Origin: Lachnospiraceae bacterium
GTDB taxonomy: Bacteria > Bacillota > Clostridia > Lachnospirales > Lachnospiraceae
Direction of reading: 5' to 3'
Assembly: GCA_017621075.1 (NCBI GenBank)
Contig: JAGATV010000056.1
Location: 1 to 64,000 of the forward strand
DNA length: 64,000 bases
Every line of letters starts with the position of its first letter. Position 1 is the first letter of the stretch. The notes beneath the pieces are model-generated. The model was given only the letters and a program-made list of their open reading frames with translations. It did not search any database and was not told the origin of the DNA. The translations under genes and the position numbers were made by a program. Shown in pieces: positions 55,478 to 62,864 of the stretch.

Positions 55478-55789
55478 ATGAATCTGACCAGTAAACAGAG
55501 AGCATACTTAATGAGCCTTGCCAGCAGCTTAAACCCGGTATTTCAGGTCGGGAAAGCGAGCCTTACCCCGGAGATCACGGAGGCCATCGGTGAGTGCTTT
55601 AACAATAATGAGCTGATCAAGATTGCCGTTCTGAAAAACTGTATGGATGATCCCAGGGCTATTGCGGAAGCCATCGCCGGAAGGACACACTCACAGGTGG
55701 TACAGGTGATCGGTAAGAAGATTGTTCTTTACAGACCGGATAAAGACAAACCCAGGATTGAACTTCCCAAAAGTGTAAAAAAGGCGTAA
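55478..55789 (+). CDS. yhbY: YhbY-family RNA-binding protein (CRM domain)
   Basis: 103 residues, single CRM domain. LTSKQRAYLMSLASSLNPVF followed by QVGKASLTPEITEAI is diagnostic, as is VVQVIGKKIVLYRP at the end. Associates with pre-50S particles. It lies between obgE and nadD, the order in many Firmicutes. Confidence 0.94.
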   Translation: MNLTSKQRAYLMSLASSLNPVFQVGKASLTPEITEAIGECFNNNELIKIAVLKNCMDDPRAIAEAIAGRTHSQVVQVIGKKIVLYRPDKDKPRIELPKSVKKA

Positions 55790-55793
55790 TTGC

Positions 55794-56405
55794 ATGAGAA
55801 AGATCGGTATTATGGGAGGAACCTTTGATCCCATTCATATAGGACATCTCCTGTTAGCCAGGTGTGCCATGGAAGAAGTGGGTCTGGATGAGGTGTGGTT
55901 TGTTCCTACAGGCTGTTCTTATATGAAAAAGGATCGTGAAATGGTTTCCCCCCAGGAACGTTTTCAAATGACAGAACTGGCTCTCCTTGGAAATGACAGA
56001 ATGAAATGTCTGGATATGGAGATAAAAAGAGAAGGAGAAACCTATAGTTATGAGACTTTGGAGACTCTGAGAAGAGAGTACCCGGAGGATGCTTTTTATT
56101 TTATCTTTGGCGCAGACTGTCTTTTTACCATAGAAACATGGAAATATCCGGAACGCATCTTTGCGGCTGCCAGTGTGATCGCTGCTGTTCGTAATGAAAT
56201 GCCTCTGGAAGATATGGCTGCCAAGATAGAACAATTGAAGAACCGGTTTGGTGCCAGGATCACACTGCTTCCTTTCCTGCATCTCGAAATATCCTCCACG
56301 GATATCAGGAGAAGGGTAAGAGACGGCAGGAGTATCCGTTATCTGGTTCCAGACAACGTAATTGCTTATATTGAAGAAAAGGGATTTTACCGGAATGAAG
56401 AATGA
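55794..56405 (+). CDS. nadD: Nicotinate-nucleotide adenylyltransferase
   Basis: Adenylates nicotinate mononucleotide to deamido-NAD. 203 residues. GGTFDPIHIGHLLLA (8-22) contains the (H/T)xGH nucleotidyltransferase motif and ISSTDIRRRVRDGRSI the second one near the C-terminus; FGADCLFTIETW is conserved. Starts 4 bases after yhbY and overlaps yqeK by 11 bases. Confidence 0.96.
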   Translation: MRKIGIMGGTFDPIHIGHLLLARCAMEEVGLDEVWFVPTGCSYMKKDREMVSPQERFQMTELALLGNDRMKCLDMEIKREGETYSYETLETLRREYPEDAFYFIFGADCLFTIETWKYPERIFAAASVIAAVRNEMPLEDMAAKIEQLKNRFGARITLLPFLHLEISSTDIRRRVRDGRSIRYLVPDNVIAYIEEKGFYRNEE

Positions 56406-57003
56406 TTTAAAAAAAATCCGAAAAGCGATGGAGAAGACATTAGATCCCAAGCGGTTCGAGCATACTTTGGGGGTGGCTTATACGGCTGCGGCTCTGGCTA
56501 TGCGTTATGACGGCTCCATCAAAAATGCACAACTGGCAGGACTTTTACATGATTGTGCCAAATGTCTGTCGGATGAAAAAAGGCTTTCTATCTGTGAAAA
56601 GCACAATATCAGCATCAATGAGATTGAAAGACGCAATCCTTTCCTTCTGCATGCAAAAGTGGGAAGTTTTCTTGCTATGGAGGAGTACGGGGTCAATGAT
56701 CCCGATGTGATCCATGCGATTCTGAACCATACCACAGGCAGACCCGGTATGAGTCTTTTGGAAAAGATCATTTTCATTGCGGATTATATCGAGCCGGGCA
56801 GAAAGCAGGCTCCCAATCTTGCCAGGATCAGAAAACTTGCATTTGAAGATTTGGACGCTGCTTTGCTCTGTATTTTGAGAGATACATTGGATTATTTGGA
56901 GGAAGGCGGGGGAGAAATAGATCCCATGACAAGCAGGACGTATCAATATTATTGTAAAGAATGTGACCCGGAATCGGAAAGGATGATAACAGATGGAAAA
57001 TAA
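56395..57003 (+). CDS. yqeK: HD-domain hydrolase YqeK (Ap4A hydrolase type)
   Basis: 202 residues from ATG 56395, overlapping nadD. HD-domain metal ligands are H in FEHTLGVAYTA, HD in LLHDCAKC and later H and D in FLLHAKVG and FIADYIEPGR. Family members split diadenosine tetraphosphate symmetrically to ADP. It overlaps rsfS by 11 bases, so nadD-yqeK-rsfS are translationally linked. Confidence 0.93.
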   Translation: MKNDLKKIRKAMEKTLDPKRFEHTLGVAYTAAALAMRYDGSIKNAQLAGLLHDCAKCLSDEKRLSICEKHNISINEIERRNPFLLHAKVGSFLAMEEYGVNDPDVIHAILNHTTGRPGMSLLEKIIFIADYIEPGRKQAPNLARIRKLAFEDLDAALLCILRDTLDYLEEGGGEIDPMTSRTYQYYCKECDPESERMITDGK

Positions 57004-57349
57004 ATCTTTTGAAATGGTAAAACTGGCAGTTGAAGCACTGGAGGATAAGAAGGCAGAGGACATCAAAATTATCGATATCAGGGAAATTTCCGTGCTTGCT
57101 GATTATTTTATTATTGCAGGAGGAAGCAACCCCAGCCAGATCCAGGCGCTCTGTGACAATGTACAGGAAAAGCTGGGACGTGCCGGATATCCGGAAAGGC
57201 AGACAGAAGGATATGAAGCTGCAAACTGGGTACTGGTTGATTTCGGCGATGTGATCGTTCATATCTTTGATAAGGAAAACCGACTGCTCTATGATCTTGA
57301 GCGTCTTTGGAGGGACGGCAGCCAGATAGATGTAGAGGCATTCAAATAG
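56993..57349 (+). CDS. rsfS: Ribosomal silencing factor RsfS
   Basis: 118 residues. Binds L14 on the 50S and blocks subunit joining in starvation. LADYFIIAGGSNPSQIQALCDN and WVLVDFGDVIVHIFDKENR, followed by YDLERLW, are family marks. Last gene of the obgE group, followed by a strong two-way terminator. Confidence 0.96.
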   Translation: MENKSFEMVKLAVEALEDKKAEDIKIIDIREISVLADYFIIAGGSNPSQIQALCDNVQEKLGRAGYPERQTEGYEAANWVLVDFGDVIVHIFDKENRLLYDLERLWRDGSQIDVEAFK

Positions 57350-57377
57350 AGTGATTTTGGAACCTGATAAAGCAAAT

Positions 57378-57419
57378 AAAATCCGGTCCTATGATTGATA
57401 TATCATAGGGCCGGATTTT
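57378..57419. terminator. Bidirectional terminator between rsfS and the DUF378 gene
   Basis: AAAATCCGG-T-CCTATGAT pairs with ATCATAGG-G-CCGGATTTT, a stem of about 18 bases with A and T flanks. It can stop the + strand rsfS run and the - strand genes converging on it. Confidence 0.9.
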
Positions 57420-57447
57420 CATTTCCAGCGTTGATTTTGGGCACCTT

Positions 57448-57660
57448 CTAGTTCCCGCTGTTTCGATCATCCAGGTACATATAAAAAGTAATGAGATAAA
57501 GACCGCAGATTCCCACAATGATGTAGACAAGCCTTGAAAGCCAGGACATATCGCCAAAAAGGAAAGCTACAAGATCAAAGCGGAAGATTCCGATCAGTCC
57601 CCAGTTAATGGCACCGATGATCGCAATGGTAAGTGCTGTCGCATTTAAACCCTTATTCAT
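57448..57660 (-). CDS. DUF378 small membrane protein
   Basis: 70 residues from ATG at 57660, with GGAG eight bases before it on the - strand; a longer frame to 57741 adds a polar stretch with no ribosome site. Two hydrophobic helices; the core IAIIGAINWGLIGIFRFDLV and the turn YIIVGICGLYLI are the DUF378 pattern (GAINWGLVG). Function unknown. It sits downstream of lexA on the same strand. Confidence 0.85.
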   Translation of the reverse strand: MNKGLNATALTIAIIGAINWGLIGIFRFDLVAFLFGDMSWLSRLVYIIVGICGLYLITFYMYLDDRNSGN

Positions 57661-57751
57661 ATATCTCGCTCCGTTTCTGTGATGTTTGCCTTTATTTGCT
57701 GTCACATCATTATAGTCCCCGAAAGAAGCGTTTTTATGCAAAACAAATTAT

Positions 57752-58369
57752 TTATCGATAAAATCGGAATACACCGAAAACAGTGCCTAAAATCTGACAG
57801 TCATCCACAATGATAGGATCCATGGTATCGTTTTCCGGTTGGAGGCGGATATGGCCGTTTTCTTTGTAAAAAGTCTTTACGGTAGCGGAATCTTCAATCA
57901 ATGCCACCACGATCTCCCCATTGCGGGCGGTAGAGCAGCAATTGACAAATACACGGTCGCCGTTAAAAATGCCTGCATTTATCATGGAATCTCCGCGGAC
58001 ATTCAGAATGAAAGATTCTCCTTTGGGAACTACATCTGCGGGAACCGGGAAATATTCCTGGATATTTTCTTCTGCAAGGATGGGCTGTCCGGCGGCAACA
58101 TTGCCGATCACAGGAAGGCTTACCATCTCGGTGCGGACGATCTGAAAGCTGTCATCGCAGATCTCAATGGCACGGGGCTTGGTAGGGTCCCTGCGGATAT
58201 AGCCGTTCTTCTCCAAGGTCTCCAGATGGGAGTGTACGGAAGAGGTGGATTTAAGGTGGACGGTCTCACAGATCTCGCGTACAGTGGGAGGATAGCCTCT
58301 TTTCAATATCTCATCCTTTATGTAGTCAAGAATCTCCTGTTGTTTGGCTGAAATCTTACCATATCCCAT
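57752..58369 (-). CDS. lexA: SOS repressor LexA
   Basis: Represses SOS genes until RecA-assisted self-cleavage. 205 residues. Winged-helix DNA-binding domain with [20 protein letters not shown] (recognition region), cleavage site A93-G94 in NVAAGQP, catalytic S128 (RGDSMI) and K165 (SATVKTF). Divergent from a LysM-domain gene, as lexA-yneA in Bacillus. Its own promoter overlaps a LexA-box-like site. ATG start with GGAGGATT. Confidence 0.96.
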   Translation of the reverse strand: MGYGKISAKQQEILDYIKDEILKRGYPPTVREICETVHLKSTSSVHSHLETLEKNGYIRRDPTKPRAIEICDDSFQIVRTEMVSLPVIGNVAAGQPILAEENIQEYFPVPADVVPKGESFILNVRGDSMINAGIFNGDRVFVNCCSTARNGEIVVALIEDSATVKTFYKENGHIRLQPENDTMDPIIVDDCQILGTVFGVFRFYR

Positions 58370-58427
58370 AAATAGAATCCTCCGCTTGAAAGATAATCAT
58401 AAAGATCATGTTTACTGGTTTTTATTC

Positions 58428-58456
58428 AGTATAACATAGAAAAGACAAAAAAGCAA
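58428..58456 (-). promoter_or_regulatory. lexA promoter
   Basis: On the - strand TTGCTT (58456-58451), 17 bases, TATACT (58433-58428), 58 bases upstream of the lexA start codon. The -35 overlaps the imperfect operator at 58454-58467, consistent with autoregulation. Confidence 0.65.
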
Positions 58457-58467
58457 ACATATATTCC
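58454..58467. promoter_or_regulatory. Imperfect LexA box 1
   Basis: CAAACATATATTCC against the Bacillus consensus CGAACRNRYGTTYC, two mismatches, covering the lexA -35. A further half site GTTCG follows at 58476-58480. Confidence 0.5.
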
Positions 58468-58489
58468 AAAAATATGTTCGATTTTTCTA

Positions 58490-58518
58490 TTGACAGCAGA
58501 ATGCACGTTCGATATAAT
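58490..58518 (+). promoter_or_regulatory. Consensus sigma A promoter for the LysM gene
   Basis: Perfect TTGACA (58490-58495), 17 bases, perfect TATAAT (58513-58518). Such a strong promoter needs tight repression, supplied by the LexA boxes in its spacer and just downstream. Confidence 0.85.
58498..58511. promoter_or_regulatory. LexA box 2, inside promoter spacer
   Basis: Core GAATGCACGTTC (58499-58510) differs from GAAC-N4-GTTC by one base. It lies between the -35 and -10 of the LysM-gene promoter. Confidence 0.6.
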
Positions 58519-58528
58519 ACAACTATAA

Positions 58529-58542
58529 AGAACATACGTTCC
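58529..58542. promoter_or_regulatory. LexA box 3, near-consensus
   Basis: Core GAACATACGTTC is a perfect inverted GAAC-N4-GTTC (58530-58541) flanked on the right by C as in CGAACRNRYGTTYC. It starts about 5 bases after the expected transcription start of the LysM gene. Confidence 0.85.
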
Positions 58543-58555
58543 GAACTGACTTTCT
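58542..58555. promoter_or_regulatory. Imperfect LexA box 4, abutting box 3
   Basis: CGAACTGACTTTCT has a perfect left half (CGAAC) and one mismatch in the right half core (TTTC for GTTC). It directly follows box 3. Confidence 0.45.
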
Positions 58556-58625
58556 GGTTTGCTTTCATGACAGAAGCTTAAGAACAAAGGCTTAAAGGAT
58601 GAAAGCTATAGAAGAGGAGAAACTT

Positions 58626-59021
58626 ATGATGAGAGCACAAAAGGATGTAACCAATATGACAGAGAGAGAGCTGCACTGTTACAAGAGAAGACTGCGCAGA
58701 CAGAGAAAGTTCAGAAGAAAGATCGCTACTGCGCTGCTGACTTTATGTCTGGTTACAGTGTGTGCGGTTTCCTATCATGCTGTCAGGATAAGTGCAAATG
58801 AAGGTGAAGCCATGACTTTCAAATATTATACCCGTATCACTGTGCAGAGCGGAGAAAACCTTTGGAATATTGCAGACCGGTATATAGATTACGAGCAGTA
58901 TAAGGACAAGAACGAATATATTGCGGAAGTAGTCCATATCAATCATCTGGATGAGGATGCTTCCGTGAGGGTGGGACAGCATATCACAGTACCTTATTAT
59001 TCCGATGAATTTGTGAAATGA
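58626..59021 (+). CDS. LysM-domain membrane protein, YneA-like SOS division inhibitor candidate
   Basis: 131 residues from ATG 58626, six bases after AGAGGAG (an ATG at 58599 is less supported). A basic cytoplasmic N-terminus, one membrane helix (about 42-62, IATALLTLCLVTVCAVSYHA) and an external LysM domain (about 78-128, ITVQSGENLWNIADRYI to VGQHITVPYY). This architecture, divergence from lexA and LexA boxes match Bacillus YneA, which delays division during SOS. Sequence identity with YneA was not judged. Confidence 0.85.
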   Translation: MMRAQKDVTNMTERELHCYKRRLRRQRKFRRKIATALLTLCLVTVCAVSYHAVRISANEGEAMTFKYYTRITVQSGENLWNIADRYIDYEQYKDKNEYIAEVVHINHLDEDASVRVGQHITVPYYSDEFVK

Positions 59022-59024
59022 AGT

Positions 59025-60104
59025 TCACCCTTCATCAGCATCCTTGTGTTTTTCCCGCAGGCGGACCACATTTGCTGCTCTGCGTCGCCTTTCATCTTCT
59101 AAAGCGGCGTAGTGGCGCCTGGTGGTATTGACGTCCTTATGTCCCAGGACATCGGCCACCAGATAGATATCTCCGGTTTCCTGGTACAGGGTAGTGCCAT
59201 AAGTGCTCCTAAGCTTATGGGGCGTGATCTTTTTTAAGGTAGTGACCCGGGAGGCGTATTTTTTTACAAGATTTTCAACGGAGCGTACAGCCATACGTCT
59301 GTTTTGCAGCGAGAGGAAGAGGGCGTTTTCGTGACCTTCTTCCGGAATGATCTTTTCCCGTTCTTCCAAATAATCCAAGAGAGCAGTTTCCACTTCATCC
59401 CCAAAATAGATGATCGCTTCATATCCGCCTTTTCTGCGGATCTTGATTCCCCCTACATCAAAATTGACATCTGAGATGTCCAGCCCCACACACTCGGATA
59501 CACGGATGCCCGTGCCCAACAGAAGAGTTAGGAGTGCCACGTCCCTTATCTTGGTTTTTTTATGATATTCCAGTTCTTTTTTGGTCAGTTTGCTTCCCGC
59601 TTCCACCTGATCCAGGAGAATTGCCACTTCATTGGGTTCCAGCCGGATGATCTCCTTTTCATGGCGTTTGGGAAGAGGGACCAGAGCGGCTGTATTTTTC
59701 TCAATTAGTTCGTTTTCAAAGAAATAGTTATAAAAACTTCTTAAGGCAGATAATTTGCGGGCCTTTCCGCGCTCTTCGTTTGTGACATCTTTCCCGTCTT
59801 TTTGATAAAGAGAAATGTATTCTAAATATTCTTCAATATCCATCCGGGTGATCTGATCCAGCACGGAAAGAGGGAAATCCTTGATCTCTAATTTTGAAAG
59901 GGCGCTGTTCTTTTCGTGCAGAAATTCAAAAAACAACCTTATGTCATAAGCGTATGCAAGTCTTGTGCGGGTGGAGGTATATTCTTCGATCCCCCGGAAG
60001 AAATTGCGGCAGAACGGGGGCAGGGTATCTAAAATTGCTCGTATTTTCAGCACATTTTGTTTGTTTTGTTCGTCATGATAATTGTCACTTTTGATGACTG
60101 CCAA
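59025..60104 (-). CDS. Tyrosine recombinase (XerC/D-like)
   Basis: 359 residues. The N-terminal SAM-like core-binding domain spans about 30-140. Catalytic residues are R201 (GTGIRVSE), K225 (RRKGG), H296 and R299 (PHKLRS), H322 (LGHKD) and nucleophile Y332 (RRHYAAL), all present. Size and lack of phage neighbours favour a chromosomal Xer-type enzyme, possibly chromosome dimer resolution, over an integrase. Its 3' end nearly touches the LysM gene (3 bases between stops). The basic, charged tail is longer than in XerC/D. Confidence 0.88.
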   Translation of the reverse strand: MAVIKSDNYHDEQNKQNVLKIRAILDTLPPFCRNFFRGIEEYTSTRTRLAYAYDIRLFFEFLHEKNSALSKLEIKDFPLSVLDQITRMDIEEYLEYISLYQKDGKDVTNEERGKARKLSALRSFYNYFFENELIEKNTAALVPLPKRHEKEIIRLEPNEVAILLDQVEAGSKLTKKELEYHKKTKIRDVALLTLLLGTGIRVSECVGLDISDVNFDVGGIKIRRKGGYEAIIYFGDEVETALLDYLEEREKIIPEEGHENALFLSLQNRRMAVRSVENLVKKYASRVTTLKKITPHKLRSTYGTTLYQETGDIYLVADVLGHKDVNTTRRHYAALEDERRRRAANVVRLREKHKDADEG

Positions 60105-60125
60105 TGTTATTACCTCTTTCCAAAA

Positions 60126-60138
60126 TAATGTTTCATTA
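60126..60138. repeat. Small palindrome upstream of rubrerythrin
   Basis: TAATG-TTT-CATTA, a 13-base perfect inverted repeat in the 192-base region between the divergent recombinase and rubrerythrin genes. It could be an operator but matches no box I recognise with confidence. Confidence 0.4.
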
Positions 60139-60296
60139 CTATTTTAGCTTTTTTTACAAACGCAGACAATAGTTTTTTGCCAAATCATTTCTTTGCCGGA
60201 AAGGGCTCATATTTTCGCTTTAAGCGGAAATACTTAATGGAAAAGAAATGTGCCATGCAGAGAAGATTCCGCCAATGGGCACGGATAGGAGAGGAT

Positions 60297-60887
60297 ATGA
60301 GCATACCGTTTAAGGACAGTGAAACAAAGGACAATCTTATGAGGGCGTTTGCAGGGGAGAGCCAGGCACGCAACCGTTATACGTTTGCGGCATCCCAGGC
60401 CGAGAGAGACGGACTTCATGTTATCAGCGCGGTCTTTGCGTTTACTGCTTCTCAGGAAAAAGAACATGCAGAAATCTTTTATGAACATTTGAGAGAACTC
60501 GCAGGGGAGACTATTGTGGCAGACGGAGGATATCCTGTAGATATTTCCGACAATACAGCAGATCTTCTGCGTATGGCACAGCACAATGAATATGAAGAGT
60601 ATAAGCCTGTCTATCAAACCTTTGGTGAAAAGGCACTGGAAGAAGGATTCCAGAAAATTGCAGCCTCATTTTTTAAGATTGCAGAAATTGAAAAAGTACA
60701 TGGTGACCGGTTTGGAAAATATGCCGAACTTATGGAGTCGGGAAAACTTTTTGTATCGGATGTAGAAGAGGAGTGGATGTGTCTGAACTGCGGTTTTGTG
60801 TACAAGGGGGATAAGGCACCTGCATTATGCCCCGTCTGCAAGCACGATCAAGGATATTTTATACGTTTTTCCCTTGTGATACTATAA
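60297..60887 (+). CDS. Rubrerythrin
   Basis: Peroxide-reducing protein of anaerobes. 196 residues from ATG 60297 behind AGGAGAGG; the frame is open further upstream with unrelated sequence. A ferritin-like diiron domain carries AFAGESQARNRYTF, SQEKEHAEIFYEHL and later EIEKVHGDRF (Glu/His ligands). C-terminal rubredoxin-like iron site: two CxxC pairs, CLNCGFVYKGDKAPALCPVC. The terminal FSLVIL differs from the usual end of this family. Electrons come from NADH via unidentified carriers. Confidence 0.94.
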   Translation: MSIPFKDSETKDNLMRAFAGESQARNRYTFAASQAERDGLHVISAVFAFTASQEKEHAEIFYEHLRELAGETIVADGGYPVDISDNTADLLRMAQHNEYEEYKPVYQTFGEKALEEGFQKIAASFFKIAEIEKVHGDRFGKYAELMESGKLFVSDVEEEWMCLNCGFVYKGDKAPALCPVCKHDQGYFIRFSLVIL

Positions 60888-60919
60888 GAGAGTGTGGTAT
60901 CATAAAATAGTATCATAAA
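60876..60919. repeat. GTATCAY repeat cluster
   Basis: GTGATAC at 60876-60882 is the reverse complement of GTATCAC; GTATCATAAA occurs twice directly at 60897-60906 and 60910-60919 with a 13-base period. It sits at the end of rubrerythrin and before the transporter start. It may be an operator, or a chance product of A+T-rich sequence. Confidence 0.4.
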
Positions 60920-60941
60920 TACAAATGAGAGGACGGTTTCC

Positions 60942-62336
60942 ATGGCAGATTCATTTCAGTATAGACAGGAAGATAAAGAAGGCGGGACTTCCAGGAAAAA
61001 GAGGTTCAATACCCAGTATTTCTGCTGGGGGATGACAGCTTTTCTCGTTGTTGTCGGAGGAATCTGTTTTTATTATCTGATGTTCCACGGTGCAAATATT
61101 AAGGCAGGTCTGAAAGCTGTCATAAATATCATGATGCCCATCGTGTTTGGTTTCGGGCTGGCATACCTGCTTACGCCCATACTCAACTATGTGGAATACC
61201 GCCTACTGTTTCCTGCCTGTGAAAAATTAAAGATAAAGGAATCCAGAAAGCGTAATTCGGTGGTGCGTGGGATTGGCATCCTCATCACTGCAGTATTGTT
61301 TTTTGCATTGATTTACAGTTTGTGTGCAATGATGCTGTCCCAGATCGTTCCCAGTATCATGAACATTGTCAATAATTTTGATACTTATATCAACAACATG
61401 ACAAACTGGCTGGACAGAATCTTGACAGACAACCCGGAACTCAGCGATTATGTAACGAGACTGTTGGACCGGTATTCCGAAGAATTGGAGCGGTTTCTGA
61501 ATGAGACTGTCTTTTCAACCACAAGCGAACTGATCAAGGTGGTGTCTCTCAGTGTGATCAGTGTGCTGGGAATTTTGTGGGATTTTATCATCGGCTTTGT
61601 GATTTCCATCTATGTTTTGGCCAGCAAAGAGAAGTTCGCAGGACAGGCAAAAAAGATGGCTTATGCATTTTTAGACACGCAGACAGCTAATGTTGTCATC
61701 AGCAATTTCCGTTTTACCCACAAGACTTTTATCGGGTTTATCAGTGGCAAGGTGTTGGATTCCATTATTATCGGTCTTCTTTGCTTTATTGGTACAACCC
61801 TGCTGAATACCCCTTATGCCGCCCTGATCAGTGTAGTGGTGGGTATTACCAATATCATTCCGTTTTTCGGACCATATCTGGGTGCCATTCCCAGCATCAT
61901 ACTGATCTTTGTTGTAGATCCGCTACATCCTTTGAACTGTGTTTACTTTGCACTTTTTATACTGGCATTACAACAGTTTGACGGAAATGTCCTCGGCCCT
62001 AAGATCCTTGGAGATTCCACAGGACTTACCGGATTCTGGGTTATTTTTGCAATTACCTTCTTTGGTGGTTTGTTCGGTGTCCTTGGCATGATAGTAGGAG
62101 TGCCTATCCTTGCCGTTATTTATTCTGCCGTCAAATCTTTGGTGAACATAAGACTGAGGAAACGCTCCATGCCTGAGGATACAGAAAATTATATGGATGT
62201 AGGTTCGGTAGATGCAGAGGGGATATTCCATGAGTTTATTCCGGAACACAGAATGCAACAAGAGCAAAAGCGGTATTCCAGGAAAACCGACGGGGATAAG
62301 AGCAGTGACACAGATGACCATGAGGAGGATAAATAA
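60942..62336 (+). CDS. AI-2E family transporter
   Basis: 464-residue polytopic membrane protein of the PerM/UPF0118 family. About eight hydrophobic segments, a soluble stretch at about 145-185 with TTSELIKVVSLSVISVLGIL after it, and the conserved GITNIIPFFGPYLGAIPSII and DGNVLGPKILGDSTGL. Some members are Na+/H+ or Li+ antiporters; the AI-2 export role is unproven. The C-terminal 60 residues are polar and charged. Its stop is immediately followed by the dtd start. Confidence 0.92.
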   Translation: MADSFQYRQEDKEGGTSRKKRFNTQYFCWGMTAFLVVVGGICFYYLMFHGANIKAGLKAVINIMMPIVFGFGLAYLLTPILNYVEYRLLFPACEKLKIKESRKRNSVVRGIGILITAVLFFALIYSLCAMMLSQIVPSIMNIVNNFDTYINNMTNWLDRILTDNPELSDYVTRLLDRYSEELERFLNETVFSTTSELIKVVSLSVISVLGILWDFIIGFVISIYVLASKEKFAGQAKKMAYAFLDTQTANVVISNFRFTHKTFIGFISGKVLDSIIIGLLCFIGTTLLNTPYAALISVVVGITNIIPFFGPYLGAIPSIILIFVVDPLHPLNCVYFALFILALQQFDGNVLGPKILGDSTGLTGFWVIFAITFFGGLFGVLGMIVGVPILAVIYSAVKSLVNIRLRKRSMPEDTENYMDVGSVDAEGIFHEFIPEHRMQQEQKRYSRKTDGDKSSDTDDHEEDK

Positions 62337-62786
62337 ATGCGTTTTGTGATACAGCGGGTAAATCGTGCAAGTGTTTCCGTGGATGGCCAGGTGGTGGGCA
62401 AAATCAATAAAGGTCTTCTGGTATTGATCGGTGTCTGTCAGGAAGATAATGAGGAAATTGCAGACAAGATGACCCGCAAACTCATCGGTATGCGCATTTT
62501 TGAGGATGAAAACGGAAAGACCAACCTTGACCTAAGTTCTGTAAAGGGGGAATTGCTTCTGGTATCCCAGTTTACCCTTTATGCAGATTGCAAAAAAGGT
62601 AACCGACCTTCCTTTGTCCGGGCAGGACAGCCGGAAATGGCTGAAAAATTGTACCGACATATCATTGATCTTTGCAGTCAGGAAATTCCTGTGGTGGAGC
62701 AGGGGATTTTTGGCGCTGACATGAAGGTGGATTTAGAGAATGACGGTCCCTTTACTGTGATCCTGGATTCCATTGAGATTATGTAA
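62337..62786 (+). CDS. dtd: D-aminoacyl-tRNA deacylase
   Basis: Removes D-amino acids wrongly attached to tRNA. 149 residues, full length. [17 protein letters not shown] at the start, [17 protein letters not shown] (the SQFT active loop) and [20 protein letters not shown] near the end with the NxGPxT motif present as NDGPFT. ATG abuts the transporter stop, so coupled. Confidence 0.96.
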   Translation: MRFVIQRVNRASVSVDGQVVGKINKGLLVLIGVCQEDNEEIADKMTRKLIGMRIFEDENGKTNLDLSSVKGELLLVSQFTLYADCKKGNRPSFVRAGQPEMAEKLYRHIIDLCSQEIPVVEQGIFGADMKVDLENDGPFTVILDSIEIM

Positions 62787-62811
62787 AATATTTGATAAAA
62801 TGAGAAATCAT

Positions 62812-62833
62812 ACTCAAGTTGAACCCTTGAGTT
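62812..62833. repeat. Inverted repeat upstream of flotillin gene
   Basis: ACTCAAG, six bases, then CTTGAGT as the near-mirror (CTCAAG/CTTGAG arms), in the 78-base gap after dtd. No T run, so not a terminator; a candidate operator or weak hairpin. Confidence 0.4.
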
Positions 62834-62864
62834 GAATATAAATACAAAAGAGGAGGAGTATCAA

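Noticed and set aside
59025..60104. Tyrosine recombinase as a prophage or element integrase
   Set aside because: No phage or transfer genes, no tRNA and no flanking direct repeats were seen; Xer-like role more likely.
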